Positions 39,570 through 51,400 are shown, counted from the first letter of the stretch. The stretch: DNA of 64,000 nt from a bacterium (GCA_016124195.1 WGOE01000001.1:186001-250000); one strand, 5' to 3'. A program made the numbers and translations. Notes: generated from the sequence alone by a model not told the origin.

Positions 39570-40652
39570 GTGCCCGATACTGTCAGCGAACCAGACCGCA
39601 CGGCTTCGGGCGCAGAGGATCCGCGCCCGAAGAAGCTGGAATGCCGCAACCTGTGGAAGGTCTTCGGGCCCGGCGCGTCCCAGTTCCTGAAAGAGCGCGG
39701 CGGCAGGGCCTCGCCCGAAGACCTCGTCAAGGCCCACCTGATCGCCGCCGTGCGCGATGTGACGCTGGATGTGCGCGAGGGCGAGATTTTCATCGTCATG
39801 GGCCTGTCGGGGTCTGGCAAGTCCACGTTGGTACGTTGCCTGTCGCGGCTGATCGAACCAACCGCGGGCGCGCTCGACCTGGACGGCCGCGACCTTCTGG
39901 CCGCGTCCGAGGCCGAACTGATCGAAATCCGCCGCCACAAGATGGGCATGGTCTTTCAGCACTTCGCCCTCTTGCCGCATCTGAACGTACTGGACAACGT
40001 GGCCTTCCCGCTGTTCATCCAGGGCGTCCCCGAGGCCCAGCGCGAGGCCGAGGCGCTGGCCTTCATCGACCTCGTCTGCCTCAAGGGGCGCGAGCGGCAT
40101 TTTCCGGCCCAGCTTTCGGGCGGCCAGCAACAGCGCGTCGGCATTGCCCGCTCGCTGGCGGTCAAGCCCGAGGTGTGGTTTCTGGACGAACCCTATTCCG
40201 CGCTGGACCCCCTGATCCGGCGCGAGATGCAGAACGAGCTCCTACGCCTTCAAAGCGTCCTGAAGAAGACCATCGTCTTCATTACTCATGACTTTGACGA
40301 GGCGATCCGGCTGGCCGACCGCATCGCCATCATGAAGGATGGCGTCCTGGTGCAGGTGGGCACGGCCGAAGAGCTGGTGAACCATCCCGCCACCGATTAC
40401 GTGGCCGAATTCACCAAGGACGTGAACCGGGCCAAGGTGCTTTCGGCGCGCAGCCTGATGCGCCCGGCCTCGCCCGCCGCGCAGGGCTATGAAAGGATCA
40501 GCGCCTCCGCGCGGATCGACAGTTTTTCGGCCCGCATCGTGGATGCAGCGCAGCCCTTCGCGGTGGTAGATCGACGCGGCGCGGTGATCGGCGAGATCAC
40601 CGCTGCCGCCGTGATCGATCTTCTGGCCGGCAAGGAGCGTCCCGCACCATGA
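39570..40652 (+). CDS. Glycine betaine/proline-type ABC transporter ATP-binding protein (ProV-like, CBS-like C-terminus)
   Basis: [73 protein letters not shown] start directly after upstream stop. Confidence 0.92.
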   Translation: MPDTVSEPDRTASGAEDPRPKKLECRNLWKVFGPGASQFLKERGGRASPEDLVKAHLIAAVRDVTLDVREGEIFIVMGLSGSGKSTLVRCLSRLIEPTAGALDLDGRDLLAASEAELIEIRRHKMGMVFQHFALLPHLNVLDNVAFPLFIQGVPEAQREAEALAFIDLVCLKGRERHFPAQLSGGQQQRVGIARSLAVKPEVWFLDEPYSALDPLIRREMQNELLRLQSVLKKTIVFITHDFDEAIRLADRIAIMKDGVLVQVGTAEELVNHPATDYVAEFTKDVNRAKVLSARSLMRPASPAAQGYERISASARIDSFSARIVDAAQPFAVVDRRGAVIGEITAAAVIDLLAGKERPAP

Positions 40653-42613
40653 CGATCGAGACGGCAGACCCCAGAGCCGCGCGCCGAACGAATTTCGCCG
40701 GCCTTGGCCGCTGGGTCGTTCCGGCCGCGCTGATCCTGTGCGCGGCGCTGTGGTTTGCCGGGACGCTTTGGCCGGGTCTGGTGCAATATCCCGACCCGGC
40801 GGTCATTCCCTTCAGCAACGCGGTCAGCGGCGTGATGGCCTGGCTCAAGGCACATTTCACGCCTGTGACGCGCGGGATCGCCGCCGTCATCGACATGCCG
40901 TTGCGGTTTGCCTTCAACCTTCTGTCCAAGGGCTTCAAGATCGGCAATGGCGCCGAGGCCACGGTCTTGCCCCGCCTGTCCTGGGTCGGTGTGACCTTGG
41001 TGATGGGGATGCTGGGGTGGATCTATGGCGGGGCGCGACTGGCGCTTTTGTGCGGGATCAGCTTTCTGGCGCTGGCGCTGTTCGGCCTTTGGGAAGACGC
41101 CATGCTGACGCTGGCGCTCATCATCATCTGCGTGCCGATCTGCGTGGTGACGGGGCTGCTGCTGGGCATCCTGGCCTACCGGATGCCGGTCCTGAACCGC
41201 TGGGTCATCGCGCCCGCGCTCGACGTGATGCAGACCATGCCGACCTTTGCCTATCTGATCCCGATGCTGCTGCTGTTCGGCGCAAGTCCGGTCTCGGCGC
41301 TTTTGGCCACCGGGCTGTTTGCGACGCCGCCCATGGTGCGCGCCACCCTGCTGGGCCTGGCCAAGGTGCCGGCCGAGATCGGCGATTTCGCCGACATGGC
41401 CGGCTGCACCGCCCGGCAGAAGCTGTGGCGCGTGATGGTGCCTTCGGCCAAGACCTCGCTGATGATGGGGGTCAATCAGGTCATCATGCTGGCGCTGAAC
41501 ATGGTCATCATCTCGTCGATGATCGGCGGCGGCGGGCTGGGCTATGACGTGCTTCTGGCCCTGCGCGCGCTCAAGGTCGGCCAGGCAATGGAGGCGGGGC
41601 TGGCCATCGTGCTGATCGCCATCGTGCTGGACCGGTTGAGCCAGGCCATCGCCCGCAGAAACCAGACGCCGGCGCAACGCCCCGGGCTTGGCCGCCATGC
41701 CAACCTGTGGATCGCGCTGGCCCTTCTGGCGGGCACGACGCTGGTGGGCCTCGGCGTGCCCGGCTTTGTCAAGCTGCCGGCCTCGGCCACGCTGACCACT
41801 GCGCCTTATTGGAAGGCCGGGCTCGACTGGGTCATCCTCAACTGGTTTGACGGGATCGAGGCGGGGCGGGTTTTCCTGCTCTTGTACTTCCTCAACCCCC
41901 TGCGATCGACCTTCGAGGCGCTGCCCTGGGCCGGCGTGCTGATTGCGCTTGCGGCCCTGGGCTGGCGGCTGTGCCTGCTGGTGGCAGTTCTGGTCGGTTT
42001 TTGCGCCTCGACCGGGCTTTGGGTTCCGGCCATGCAGACCCTCTATCTCTGTGGCGCCTCGGTTGTGGTGGCCTGCGTGCTGGGCATCCCGATCGGGCTG
42101 GCCGCCGCGCGCAGCGACCGGGTCGAGGCCTGGGTCCTGCCGATCATCGACGGATTGCAGACCATCCCCTCGTTCTGCTTCATCATCCCTGTCGTCATGC
42201 TGTTCCGCGTGGGCGATGTGACAGCGCTGATGGCCACGGTGGCCTTCGCCATCGTCCCCTCGATCCGCTACACCAACTACGGCGTGCGGCAGGTCCCGAC
42301 CGAGCTGATCGAGGCCGGCCGGGTGTCAGGCTGCACCCCGCGCCAGTTGTTCCGCCATGTCCAACTGCCGGTGGCGCTGCCAGAGATCCTGTTGGGCATC
42401 AACCAGACCATCCTTCTGGCGCTGAGCATGATCATCATCTGCGCCATGATCGGCACGCGCGATCTGGGGCAAGAGATTTTCAAGGCGCTGGCCAAGGCCG
42501 ACAGCGGACGGGGCATCGTGGCGGGTCTGGTCATCGCCTTCATCGGCATCACCGCCGACCGATTGATGACAGCCTGGGTGCGGTCGATGCAAGACAAGCG
42601 TGGCATGCGCTAA
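40649..42613 (+). CDS. Glycine betaine/proline-type ABC transporter permease, tandem-fused double permease
   Basis: Two BPD permease modules: MQTMPTFAYLIPMLLLFGASPVSAL and LQTIPSFCFIIPVVMLFRVGDVTAL. Confidence 0.9.
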   Translation: MTIETADPRAARRTNFAGLGRWVVPAALILCAALWFAGTLWPGLVQYPDPAVIPFSNAVSGVMAWLKAHFTPVTRGIAAVIDMPLRFAFNLLSKGFKIGNGAEATVLPRLSWVGVTLVMGMLGWIYGGARLALLCGISFLALALFGLWEDAMLTLALIIICVPICVVTGLLLGILAYRMPVLNRWVIAPALDVMQTMPTFAYLIPMLLLFGASPVSALLATGLFATPPMVRATLLGLAKVPAEIGDFADMAGCTARQKLWRVMVPSAKTSLMMGVNQVIMLALNMVIISSMIGGGGLGYDVLLALRALKVGQAMEAGLAIVLIAIVLDRLSQAIARRNQTPAQRPGLGRHANLWIALALLAGTTLVGLGVPGFVKLPASATLTTAPYWKAGLDWVILNWFDGIEAGRVFLLLYFLNPLRSTFEALPWAGVLIALAALGWRLCLLVAVLVGFCASTGLWVPAMQTLYLCGASVVVACVLGIPIGLAAARSDRVEAWVLPIIDGLQTIPSFCFIIPVVMLFRVGDVTALMATVAFAIVPSIRYTNYGVRQVPTELIEAGRVSGCTPRQLFRHVQLPVALPEILLGINQTILLALSMIIICAMIGTRDLGQEIFKALAKADSGRGIVAGLVIAFIGITADRLMTAWVRSMQDKRGMR

Positions 42614-43653
42614 CCGCGCCGGGCCCCGAATAACGAGGGTTGCGGCCGGATCGCGGCAATAAGGGCGTGCGCATCCACCTCGGCCAGCGTGGCGGGCGAC
42701 CATTTCGGCGCCTTGTCCTTGTCGATCACCGCTGCGCGGATGCCTTCGTAGAAATCATCCTGCGACAGGATCAGGGCGTTGGCGGCGAATTCATCGTCCA
42801 GACTGGCCTCAAGCGAGGCGCTGCCCCGCGCAAGGCGGATCAGATGCAGGGCCAGAACCAGGCTCGACGGCGACTTCGCCCTCAGCAGGTCCAGCGTTCG
42901 CCGGGCGAAAGGCGCCTCGATCGCCGCGAGCCGGTCAAGCATCGCGGCCACATCCTCCCCCGCAAGCGCCGCGCGCAACAGGCCCGCGTTGTCCCGCAAG
43001 TCCGAGGGGCCGGGCTGCACCGCCTCAGCCTGCAGCGCCTCGGCCACGGGGCGGCCCTGCGCCAGATCGTCCAGCACGGCCGCGATACGGTCCTTTGGCA
43101 CCTGCACATCGGCCATTCCGGCGGCCAGCACATCGCTGGCGCCGATCACCGCGCCGGTCAGACCGATCCAGGTTCCCATCTCATCCGGACTGCGCGCCAG
43201 CGCGTAGGTCGAGCCGACATCGGGGAAATAGCCGATCCCGGTCTCTGGCATGGCGAATTTGGTGGTTTCCGTCACGATGCGGTGCGCGCCATGAATGGCC
43301 AGACCGGCGCCGCCCCCCATGACCAGCCCATCCATCACCGCCACCCACGGCTTGGCAAAGCGCGCGATGCGGGCGTCCAGCCGGTATTCCTCGGCCCAGA
43401 AGCTCAGGGCCTGCTGCGGATCGCTTCGCCCGGTGCGCCAGACGAATTTGATGTCGCCACCCGCGCACATCGCCTTGCCGCCCTCGCCCGTCAGCGCCAC
43501 GGCATGAACCGAGGCATCGTCTTCAAACCGGTCAAGGCCCGCGTCGATCAGGCGGATCATCTCTGGCGTCAGGCTGTTGAGCGCCTCGGGCCGGTTGAGG
43601 TGAATGCGCCCCAGCGCACCGGTTTTGCTGACAAGGACGGTTGGACCGGTCAT
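42610..43653 (-). CDS. 3-hydroxyisobutyryl-CoA hydrolase/enoyl-CoA hydratase family
   Basis: GRIHLNRPEALNSLTPEMIRLID, GGKAMCAGGDIKFVWRTG, MDGLVMGGGAGLAIHGAHRIVTETTKFAMPETGIGYFPDVG. Confidence 0.9.
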   Translation of the reverse strand: MTGPTVLVSKTGALGRIHLNRPEALNSLTPEMIRLIDAGLDRFEDDASVHAVALTGEGGKAMCAGGDIKFVWRTGRSDPQQALSFWAEEYRLDARIARFAKPWVAVMDGLVMGGGAGLAIHGAHRIVTETTKFAMPETGIGYFPDVGSTYALARSPDEMGTWIGLTGAVIGASDVLAAGMADVQVPKDRIAAVLDDLAQGRPVAEALQAEAVQPGPSDLRDNAGLLRAALAGEDVAAMLDRLAAIEAPFARRTLDLLRAKSPSSLVLALHLIRLARGSASLEASLDDEFAANALILSQDDFYEGIRAAVIDKDKAPKWSPATLAEVDAHALIAAIRPQPSLFGARRG

Positions 43654-44795
43654 GGCTTGGCCTCGATCAGAGCCCGCGCCACGATCAGGCGCATGATCTC
43701 GTTGGTGCCTTCCAGGATCTGGTGGACCCGCAGATCGCGCACGATCTTCTCCATGCCATAGTCGGCCAGATAGCCATAGCCGCCATGCAGTTGCAGCGCG
43801 TCATTGGCAATGTCGAAACAGGCGTCGGTGACGAATTTCTTGGCCGCGGCGCAAAGGGTGGTGGCTTCGGGCGCCTTGGCATCCAGCGCGGCGGCCGCGC
43901 GCCACAGAAAGGTGCGCGCGGCTTCCAGCGCGATGGACATGTCGGCCAGGCGGAACTGCAAGGCCTGCATCTGGTTCAGGCGCTGCCCAAAGGCCCGACG
44001 TTCCGCCATATAGGCCACGGCACGGTCGAGCGCCGCCCCGGCCCCGCCCAGCGAACAGGCGGCGATGTTGATCCTGCCGCCGTCCAGCCCCGCCATGGCG
44101 ATGCCAAAGCCCTTGCCCTCGGCCCCCAAGAGCGCGTCGCCTTCAAGCCGGACATCCTCGAACAGGACAGACCGGGTCGGCTGGGCGTTCCAGCCCATCT
44201 TGTATTCATTGGCGCCAAAGCTCAGCCCGGGCGCATCGCGCGGCACCAGAAAGGCCGAGACCCCCTTGGCCCCCGGCCCGCCGCTGCGCGCCATCACGAC
44301 ATAGACGGCACTGGACCCGGCGCCTGAGATGAACTGTTTTTGCCCGTTCAGAACCCAGCCCGTGCCATCCCGTTCGGCCCGCGTGGTCAGGGCAGCAGCG
44401 TCAGAGCCGGCACCCGGTTCGGTCAGGCAATAGCTGGCAAGGTCCGCCATGCCGGCAAGGGCGGGGCACCAGCGTTGGCGCTGCGCCTCGGTGCCAAACC
44501 GGTCGATCATCCAGACGCACATGTTGTGGATCGAGATATAGGCCGCGATGGTCGGACAACCGCGCGCCAGGGCCTCGAACACCAGCACGGCGTCCAGCCG
44601 GCCCAGACCCGACCCGCCGACATCCTCGCGCGTGTAAAGCGCGCCCAAGCCCAGCGCGCCGGCCTCTTGCAGCACATCGGTGGGGAAATGCTTGCGCCGG
44701 TCCCAGTCAAGCGCCCCCGGCGCCAGACGGTCGGCGGCAAAGCGCTGTGCCATGTCCTGAAACGCGGTCTGATCGGCGCTGAGCGTGAAATCCAT
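43650..44795 (-). CDS. Acyl-CoA dehydrogenase (isobutyryl-CoA dehydrogenase-like)
   Basis: MDFTLSADQTAFQDMAQRFA; ASYCLTEPGAGSDAAAL; QLHGGYGYLADYGMEKIVRDLRVHQILEGTNEIMRLIVAR. Confidence 0.92.
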   Translation of the reverse strand: MDFTLSADQTAFQDMAQRFAADRLAPGALDWDRRKHFPTDVLQEAGALGLGALYTREDVGGSGLGRLDAVLVFEALARGCPTIAAYISIHNMCVWMIDRFGTEAQRQRWCPALAGMADLASYCLTEPGAGSDAAALTTRAERDGTGWVLNGQKQFISGAGSSAVYVVMARSGGPGAKGVSAFLVPRDAPGLSFGANEYKMGWNAQPTRSVLFEDVRLEGDALLGAEGKGFGIAMAGLDGGRINIAACSLGGAGAALDRAVAYMAERRAFGQRLNQMQALQFRLADMSIALEAARTFLWRAAAALDAKAPEATTLCAAAKKFVTDACFDIANDALQLHGGYGYLADYGMEKIVRDLRVHQILEGTNEIMRLIVARALIEAKP

Positions 44796-44926
44796 GGGGC
44801 CACCAGGCTGGAGGTTGCAGATCGGGCGGGACCACCCGCTGGTCCGCACTCTGGCATCCGGCGCGCAATTCTGCCAGCGCCGGATGGCATCTGCGACCTC
44901 ATGCCCCGCAGCACGGCCCCATCGGG

Positions 44927-45472
44927 TCAGGGCTTGACCTGCAACAGCGCGCGCTCGGGCAGGAAGGGGTTCAGCGCCACGGCGGCGGCCAGGGTGGACT
45001 GGCTTTCCTCGTGCCGGCCCAGGGCTGCCAGCACGATGGCCTTGCCGGAAAGGGCAGCGATATGATCGGGGTCAGCCTGCAGGACCCTGTCCAGATCGGC
45101 CAGAGCCGCCGCGTAATCCCCGGTCAGATATTCGGTAAAGGCGCGCTGGTTGTAACCTTCGGGATAGGCCGGGCAATAGGCCACCAGGGCGTCAAAGGCG
45201 GCGCGGGCGTTGTCCAGTTCTTCGTCGCTGCGCGCGCTCATGCCGTGGTCCAGCATCTGTTGCGCAGCGGCATCGGGCGCGCGGCTCCACAACAGCCAAA
45301 GGTCGTTCATCATGCGGCGCGCGCTGGCCTCGTCCGGCGCGGTGGCGAGGCTTTTGATCAAGGCAGCGCGGTCCGCCGAAATGTCCGGGTTCGGCGGACA
45401 ATCGGCCAGTGCGGGTGCTGCAAAAAGCAAGCCGGCAAGAACAGCCCTCGGATCAAGCGCCCTCAACCGCAA
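44927..45472 (-). CDS. Exported TPR-repeat-like hypothetical protein
   Basis: Sec signal VLAGLLFAAPALA; AYCPAYPEGYNQRAFTEYLTGDYAAALADLDRVLQADPDHIAALSGKAIVLAALGRHEESQS. Confidence 0.75.
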   Translation of the reverse strand: MRLRALDPRAVLAGLLFAAPALADCPPNPDISADRAALIKSLATAPDEASARRMMNDLWLLWSRAPDAAAQQMLDHGMSARSDEELDNARAAFDALVAYCPAYPEGYNQRAFTEYLTGDYAAALADLDRVLQADPDHIAALSGKAIVLAALGRHEESQSTLAAAVALNPFLPERALLQVKP

Positions 45473-45482
45473 TTCGCCCCCC

Positions 45483-48437
45483 TTACAGCAGGTTCAGATG
45501 TTCGGTTGCCACCCGGTGATTGGCCCGCGCCATGGTCGCAAAGTTGCGCGCCACCTCGATCATCGGCTTGTGCGCCGGAAAGCCTATATCGTCGGCCACG
45601 GGCGCATAGGCCAGAAGCGAGGCTTCCAGCCGCTCCAGCAGGTCCATCGCAAGGCTGGTCTCGTCGGTCAGATGATCCTTGACCGTCTGATCCAGCGGCG
45701 AGCCATCGACGTTCGAGAATTTCGCCTCGTTCGACCAATCCTTCATCGTGGCCAGCCGCGCAAAGATCTTGTCGATGGCCTCGGTCGCCAAAGAGGCCTT
45801 CGCCAGCTTCGGCGCTGCCGATTTGTAGGCGGCGGCCTTGAACGAGGTCCAGCTTTCGCCATCGAAGCGCGGCGGCCCCGGATGCCAGTCCTTCGAGGTC
45901 GTATAGACCACCTTCAGAACCTGCGGATCCTCGTTCAGTTGCAGTTCCAGATAGGCGACCAGCTTGACGCAGATGTCCTTGTCATCCTTCAGCGCCGCGA
46001 TGGTCAGGCCGGTCTTGCGGATGGCAACCTGTGCCGCCGTGTCGCCCATGATCGTGGCGCCATAGGCGATGCAGCACTTGGCAAGCGTCGAATTCAGCCG
46101 CAACGCCTTGCGCGCGGCCTTGCGGTCGCCCTTCTTCGAGATGGCGGCCTTGTAGGCCTTCCAGCCCTGATCGATCATGCGTTCGTTGTGCATCGAATAG
46201 CCGAAGTCGATGACCGCATCGGCCATCGAGGTCGCAGCCGAAGTGGCCGCCGCCGCCCCGGTCGGATCAAAGACCTTGGCCACTTCGGCCGAGACCTTGA
46301 TACTGTCCAGCACCACCTTCACCGAGGCGTGCGAGAGGTGGATCTTGGCATTCTTCAGCGTGTTCTCGATGGCGGCCGTCACACCGCCCTGCCCGGCCAT
46401 GGCAAATTCCATGCTGTCGCACCAGGCGTTGTGGGTCTCGACCGACTTGACCAGCACATAGATGTCATAGGCCAGCTTCTGCGCCGCAACCACGGCGCCG
46501 ACACCCGGCACCAGCGCGCCGATCACCGCCGCCCCGGCCGAGGTGATGCCGTTGATCAAGGCCACCCTCTCGCGCAGTTCCACAGTGTTCTTCATGGCGC
46601 GTTCGATGGCCAGTTGCGCCTGAACGATCTCTTCCGGCTTGCGTTCGGCCAGATCGGCATTGGGGAAAGCGTCCGAATAGGTCTTGCCGAACAGCGACAC
46701 ATCGGCATCGGCATCTTCGAGGATGGCCTTCATCGCCTCGGGCGACATGGCCTTGGCCATCTCTTGTTCGGCGATCTCTTGCTGCTTCTTGGCAACCGCG
46801 CCGGTCAGTTCCTTTTCAAGCTCTTCCTGCGAACCAAGCGAGCGCAGCTTGTTCGGGTCAAGCTTGATATTCGCCGCGGCGGATTGGTCGATCGCCGAGA
46901 GGGAATCGCCGATCGTGCCAAGTTCGGTGGCGACCCCGTCATCCTGGGTCAGCTGGCGCTTTTCGCCGTCCTCCTGCATGAACAGGGCTTCGGCGTTGCT
47001 GACATTGGCCGTCGTCCCCGAGGCCACATCCTGGCGCACCTTGTCGTAGACCAGTTCCGCCGTCGAACCGAGGGCAATGGCCACTGCGGCGCCGCCCAGC
47101 AGCAGGCCCAGCGCCTTGGTGTCGCCCTTCTTGATGGCGGCATAGATCTGCGGCGCCTTGCCGGTCTGGGTGATCGCCAGCTTGAGCCCGGCGGCGATCT
47201 TTTCGAAATAGGCTTGCGTCGTATAATCGGCCGTGGTGTCGCCAATGGCCACCTTGCCGCCGACGGCATTGATGCTGTCGGCCACCGCCGAACCCAGGCT
47301 GCCGATCATGTCCGAGATCATGTCGAGCCGCTTTTTCTCGTCCTTGGTGGTCAGCACGATGGCAAAGGTCGCCGCCATGTTGACGCCGGTAAAGCCGGCA
47401 TTGGTCGCGCATTTGACGCAAGTGATCAGCGCGTCGGCGTTATAGCCGCCGTCGCTGGTGCCAACGCGCATGCCGGTGTCGATGGCCGATCCCGCCATGG
47501 TCTGCGCGATAAGCACGCCCTGCTTGAAGGTATTCAGCCAACGATCCGTTGCCGGCACATCCTTGTTCTCGACATGGTCGATCGCCAGTTCCGCAAGGCT
47601 CAGGCCGCCGGTCAACATCGTGGCGCCCATCTCGGCATAGGTGGACATCTTTTCCAGATGCTGGATCTGCTGCTTGAGCGACGTCTTCACGTCGTTGTCG
47701 GTGGCGTGCTTCAACTGATCCTTCAGCGTGGCGACGTTGTGCGCATTGGCGATGGTGATCGAGTTCGACGCGACCGAGCCCAGCATGCTGACCGTCTGCT
47801 TGCCGATCTTCAGCCCGCGTTTCAGCTTTTCGCGGCCCTTGGTCTTGCCTTCGGAAAAGGCTGCGATCTTTTCTGCGTAAAGTTCGCGCGCACCCTCGAA
47901 GGCCACGGCATGTTCGCTGTACTCATCGGGCACCATGTTGTCGGGGATCAGGCCAGAGCGGACCAGGGGCGTCCAGACCTCGTTGCGGATCTCGGCCTCG
48001 GTGAACAGGGGCTCGCCGTTGTCGTCGTACTGAAGCCTCAGATTGCGCTCGACCTCCTTGATGCGTTCGAAAGACTGGTTCAGCTTGGCCAGAACCTCGC
48101 CCGGGATCTCTTCGGCATTCTCGTCGATGTCATGCACCGTGTCGATTTCGACATCGGCGCGCAGTTCATAGCGGCTGAGGATGCCCTGATTGGTATCCTC
48201 GTCCAGCGCGCGCCATTTCATCGGCTTGCCCTTCTTGGCGCCCTTCTCGTGCAGCATCACGGCGAAGTCCTGCGCGGCGCTGATCTCGTCGCGGGCATTG
48301 GCAAGGCTACCGCCGACCGTCGCGGCCAGGATCTTGCCTTTCTGCTTGTTGCGCGCCTGGGCATCGGACTGCTCCTTGGCGATGTCGCGACCGGATGCCG
48401 CGGTGATCCAGTCCATTTCAGCCTGTTCCAGTGCCAT
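45483..48437 (-). CDS. Large uncharacterised alpha-helical protein (984 aa) with hydrophobic Gly/Ala-rich segments
   Basis: Single long ORF with balanced, protein-like composition; segments such as GLLLGGAAVAIALGSTAELVY and AGAAVIGALVPGVGAVVAA; no family recognised. Confidence 0.8.
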   Translation of the reverse strand: MALEQAEMDWITAASGRDIAKEQSDAQARNKQKGKILAATVGGSLANARDEISAAQDFAVMLHEKGAKKGKPMKWRALDEDTNQGILSRYELRADVEIDTVHDIDENAEEIPGEVLAKLNQSFERIKEVERNLRLQYDDNGEPLFTEAEIRNEVWTPLVRSGLIPDNMVPDEYSEHAVAFEGARELYAEKIAAFSEGKTKGREKLKRGLKIGKQTVSMLGSVASNSITIANAHNVATLKDQLKHATDNDVKTSLKQQIQHLEKMSTYAEMGATMLTGGLSLAELAIDHVENKDVPATDRWLNTFKQGVLIAQTMAGSAIDTGMRVGTSDGGYNADALITCVKCATNAGFTGVNMAATFAIVLTTKDEKKRLDMISDMIGSLGSAVADSINAVGGKVAIGDTTADYTTQAYFEKIAAGLKLAITQTGKAPQIYAAIKKGDTKALGLLLGGAAVAIALGSTAELVYDKVRQDVASGTTANVSNAEALFMQEDGEKRQLTQDDGVATELGTIGDSLSAIDQSAAANIKLDPNKLRSLGSQEELEKELTGAVAKKQQEIAEQEMAKAMSPEAMKAILEDADADVSLFGKTYSDAFPNADLAERKPEEIVQAQLAIERAMKNTVELRERVALINGITSAGAAVIGALVPGVGAVVAAQKLAYDIYVLVKSVETHNAWCDSMEFAMAGQGGVTAAIENTLKNAKIHLSHASVKVVLDSIKVSAEVAKVFDPTGAAAATSAATSMADAVIDFGYSMHNERMIDQGWKAYKAAISKKGDRKAARKALRLNSTLAKCCIAYGATIMGDTAAQVAIRKTGLTIAALKDDKDICVKLVAYLELQLNEDPQVLKVVYTTSKDWHPGPPRFDGESWTSFKAAAYKSAAPKLAKASLATEAIDKIFARLATMKDWSNEAKFSNVDGSPLDQTVKDHLTDETSLAMDLLERLEASLLAYAPVADDIGFPAHKPMIEVARNFATMARANHRVATEHLNLL

Positions 48438-48477
48438 GTCGTCAGTCTCCGTTCCCGATCCAGGGTTGCGCGGCGTC

Positions 48478-51400
48478 TCAGGGCTTGAGCGAGGTGGTGA
48501 TCTTCTTTTCCAGCAAGTGCAGGGTCACGATGAACTGCGCCCAGCCGATGCCTTTGTCGAAGGGGTTGTCGCGGTAAAGCTTCAACGCCGGATCGTCCTC
48601 GGTCGATTTGCGGATGCGACGCACCTCGGCCAGGGCCAGTTCGCGCGTCACGGCGAACAGTTTCTTGCGGGCGGCCGGGTCCTGTTCGGCCACGGCCTTG
48701 TCCATTTCACGGATCACGGCCGGGCTGAAGCTCGCCAGTTTCTTGACGCTGTTGCCCGCGGCGAGCTTCAGGGCATTGGCCACCGTCGTGGCCAGCGGAA
48801 TATAGGCGGCTTGCCCGGGATCTTCGCTGGCCTTCTTCAGCATCGCCTCTGCGGCGGATTCCGCGGCAGAACCGACCTTTGCGATGTTGTCGGCGAGGAT
48901 CTTCTGCCAGTCGGTCATCGCCAGCGAGCCGTCGCTCTTGGTGGTGATCGTGTTGAGGTTCTGCAACTCGTCGACCAGTTCCGCGGCGCTGCTCTGCACC
49001 AGCCGCATGTCGGACAGGGCCTTTTCGGGATTGTCAGAGCCTTTGTAGGCGGTTTCGGCCGTCTTCATCTGGACCTTCAGCCCATCATAGACCGCCTTGT
49101 ATTCGTTATAGCTCTTGAGCGTGCTCTTCTGCTTGGACAGGATGCCATCCGCGGTCTTCAACTGGGTTTCGGCATCCTTGGCGACCTCGGCATATTCGTT
49201 TTCGGCCTTGATGCGCGTGTCGGCGCCGACGCGGGCGCCGTGGATGAAGTTCGACAGCGCGTCCAGATAGGCCTTGCCGTCCGAGGGCTTGGCATCGGTG
49301 ACCGCCTTGACCGCATCGTCGAGGTCGGTCTTGATCTTGTCGGCATCCTTGTCGGCATTGCCGATCCCGGTTGCCGATTTGGTGCCCAGCGACTGATAGG
49401 CCGCTTTCAGGCGGTTGCGCAGATCGCCTTCGAAGCCTTCGCCCTTCTTGACCTCGGCCAGGGCGCGCAGGTCTTCGGTCAACTGCTGCTGCACCTCGTT
49501 CCAGGCCTTCAACTCGTCGCGCCCCAGCGGGGCCGAGACGCCCAACTCTGACAGGATCTTGCTGGGCCCCTTCTTGACCAGTTCGGCCAGCATCTTGGCC
49601 GGGCTTGCCTTCGACGACCCGCTGCTGCCCTTCAATTCGGTCTGCAGCGCGTCAAGCTTCAGCTTGACCCGGTCGTGTTCCTGTTTCAGGTCGCCCTGTT
49701 TGACCGAAATCTGCTGGAAGGTCTTGGTGAAGTCGTCCACCGCGACGCGAGCCTCTTTGGCGGTCATTTGCAGGACATAGGTCTTCTTGAAATTGTCATA
49801 GCCGATCCGTGCATCGGTCAGCCCGGCCGGGATCCATTCGACCGGATCCTTCGGCACCAACTGGTCAACCGCCTTGATCTGCTTGGCCACGTAATCATAG
49901 TCCGGCCCGCCCTCCATCGCGTTCTTGAGCAGGACCGCGGCCCGTTCATTCGCGGCCTCCACCGTCTCCTTGCTGCCGGGCGGGGCGGTTTCCAGCATCA
50001 CCTCCAGCGTCGAGGCCTGCTGGAACAGTTGCTGGATCACCTCGCGCGGGATGTGCTTGTCATCGCGGCGCTCGACCGTACCTTCGTGCTTGGTGTCGAT
50101 CTCGTAATATTCCGGGCCGTTGGTGCCATTGACCACCAGAAGCTTGTCGCGCGGCACATCGCCGATCTTGGTTTCATCCAGCTTCTTGGTCTTGAACAGG
50201 TCGGCGAGCGCGGCCTGCATCTTGCCGTGCGTCTCGGCCGCGGCAGAGCGCGCGTCAGTTTCCTCGGTGGTCAGGACGGGCGCGGGGACTTCGACCAGCA
50301 GGACCTCGGCCTTCAAAAGGCCGAGGCGGCTTTCGGCCTCGGACAGGGGCAGGCGCGCATTGCCCTTGGCGGCCATGCCGGTCTTGATGGCGGTCAGCTT
50401 GTTGCGCAACACATCATTGTCGTCGCCGCCCTTGGCCCATAGCGTGTCGATGGCAACGGTCAGATCGTTCACCGCCTTGTCCACCCGCTTGCGCAGCGAG
50501 GGCTGGGCATCCTCTGGCGCCGGCGTGCTGAACTTGTTCGAGCCGACCATGGCATGCCACAGCTTTTCGGTCTCGATGATCAACGCCTGGCATTCGGCCA
50601 GCTTGTCGGTCTCGGCCAGGATCTTGGCCTGATCCAGCATCCCGGTCAGGATGCCGTGCTGCTTTGGCGTAAGATCGGTCAGGTCCGGTTCACTGGGGAA
50701 CATCTTGGCATCGACCGAGATCCGCTCGGCACTGATGTCGATGTTATTGCGCAGCTTTTCCAACCGGCCGGCCTGCTGCTTTCCTTCCTTGTCCTTGCCG
50801 CCCAGGAGAAGGATCTTGTGGTCAGATGGCAGGGCATCCAGCGGCCAGGTCTTCGATGCCAGTTGCAGGGCCGCCATCGGATCATCGACAAAGCCCTGCC
50901 CCTTGGCTTCGTCCAGGGGAATGCGCTTGATCTTTTCGACCCGTTCGGCGGCCGTGTTGCGATACAGGTCGAATTCGGTCTTGCGTTCCAGGATCGCGGC
51001 GCGGCGCTCTTTCTTTTCGTCGATCTCGCGGCGCAGTTCCATCAACTCGTCAAAACCCATGGTCCGCAGGTCTTCGGTCAGCGCCAGTTCGTCCGAAAGC
51101 TCCTTTTCCTTGGCCTTGATGTCCTTGCGCAGGGCGGTCGAGGCGACCAGAAGCTGCTTTTGCGCCTTTTTCATTTCAGAATCGCGCTTGCCTTCGCGCA
51201 GCGCGATCGGGTCGTTCTGCTGCGCAAGCAGTTTCAATTCCGCCAGCCCGGCCGAGTTGATGTGGCGGGCCAGATTGCGAATGACGGGCTGACGGTCGGA
51301 CTTCAGCTTGGACAGGACGCCGGACGCCTTTTCGCTGTTGCGCTCAAGACGTTTCTTGTCCTTCAGAAAGCCCCGCAAAGTCTTGTCGGCCTCGTCGCAC

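Noticed and set aside
45210-48488. 1092-aa plus-strand ORF
   Set aside because: Antisense shadow of the 984-aa minus-strand gene; Arg/His/Gly-rich, no motifs, typical of high-GC antisense frames
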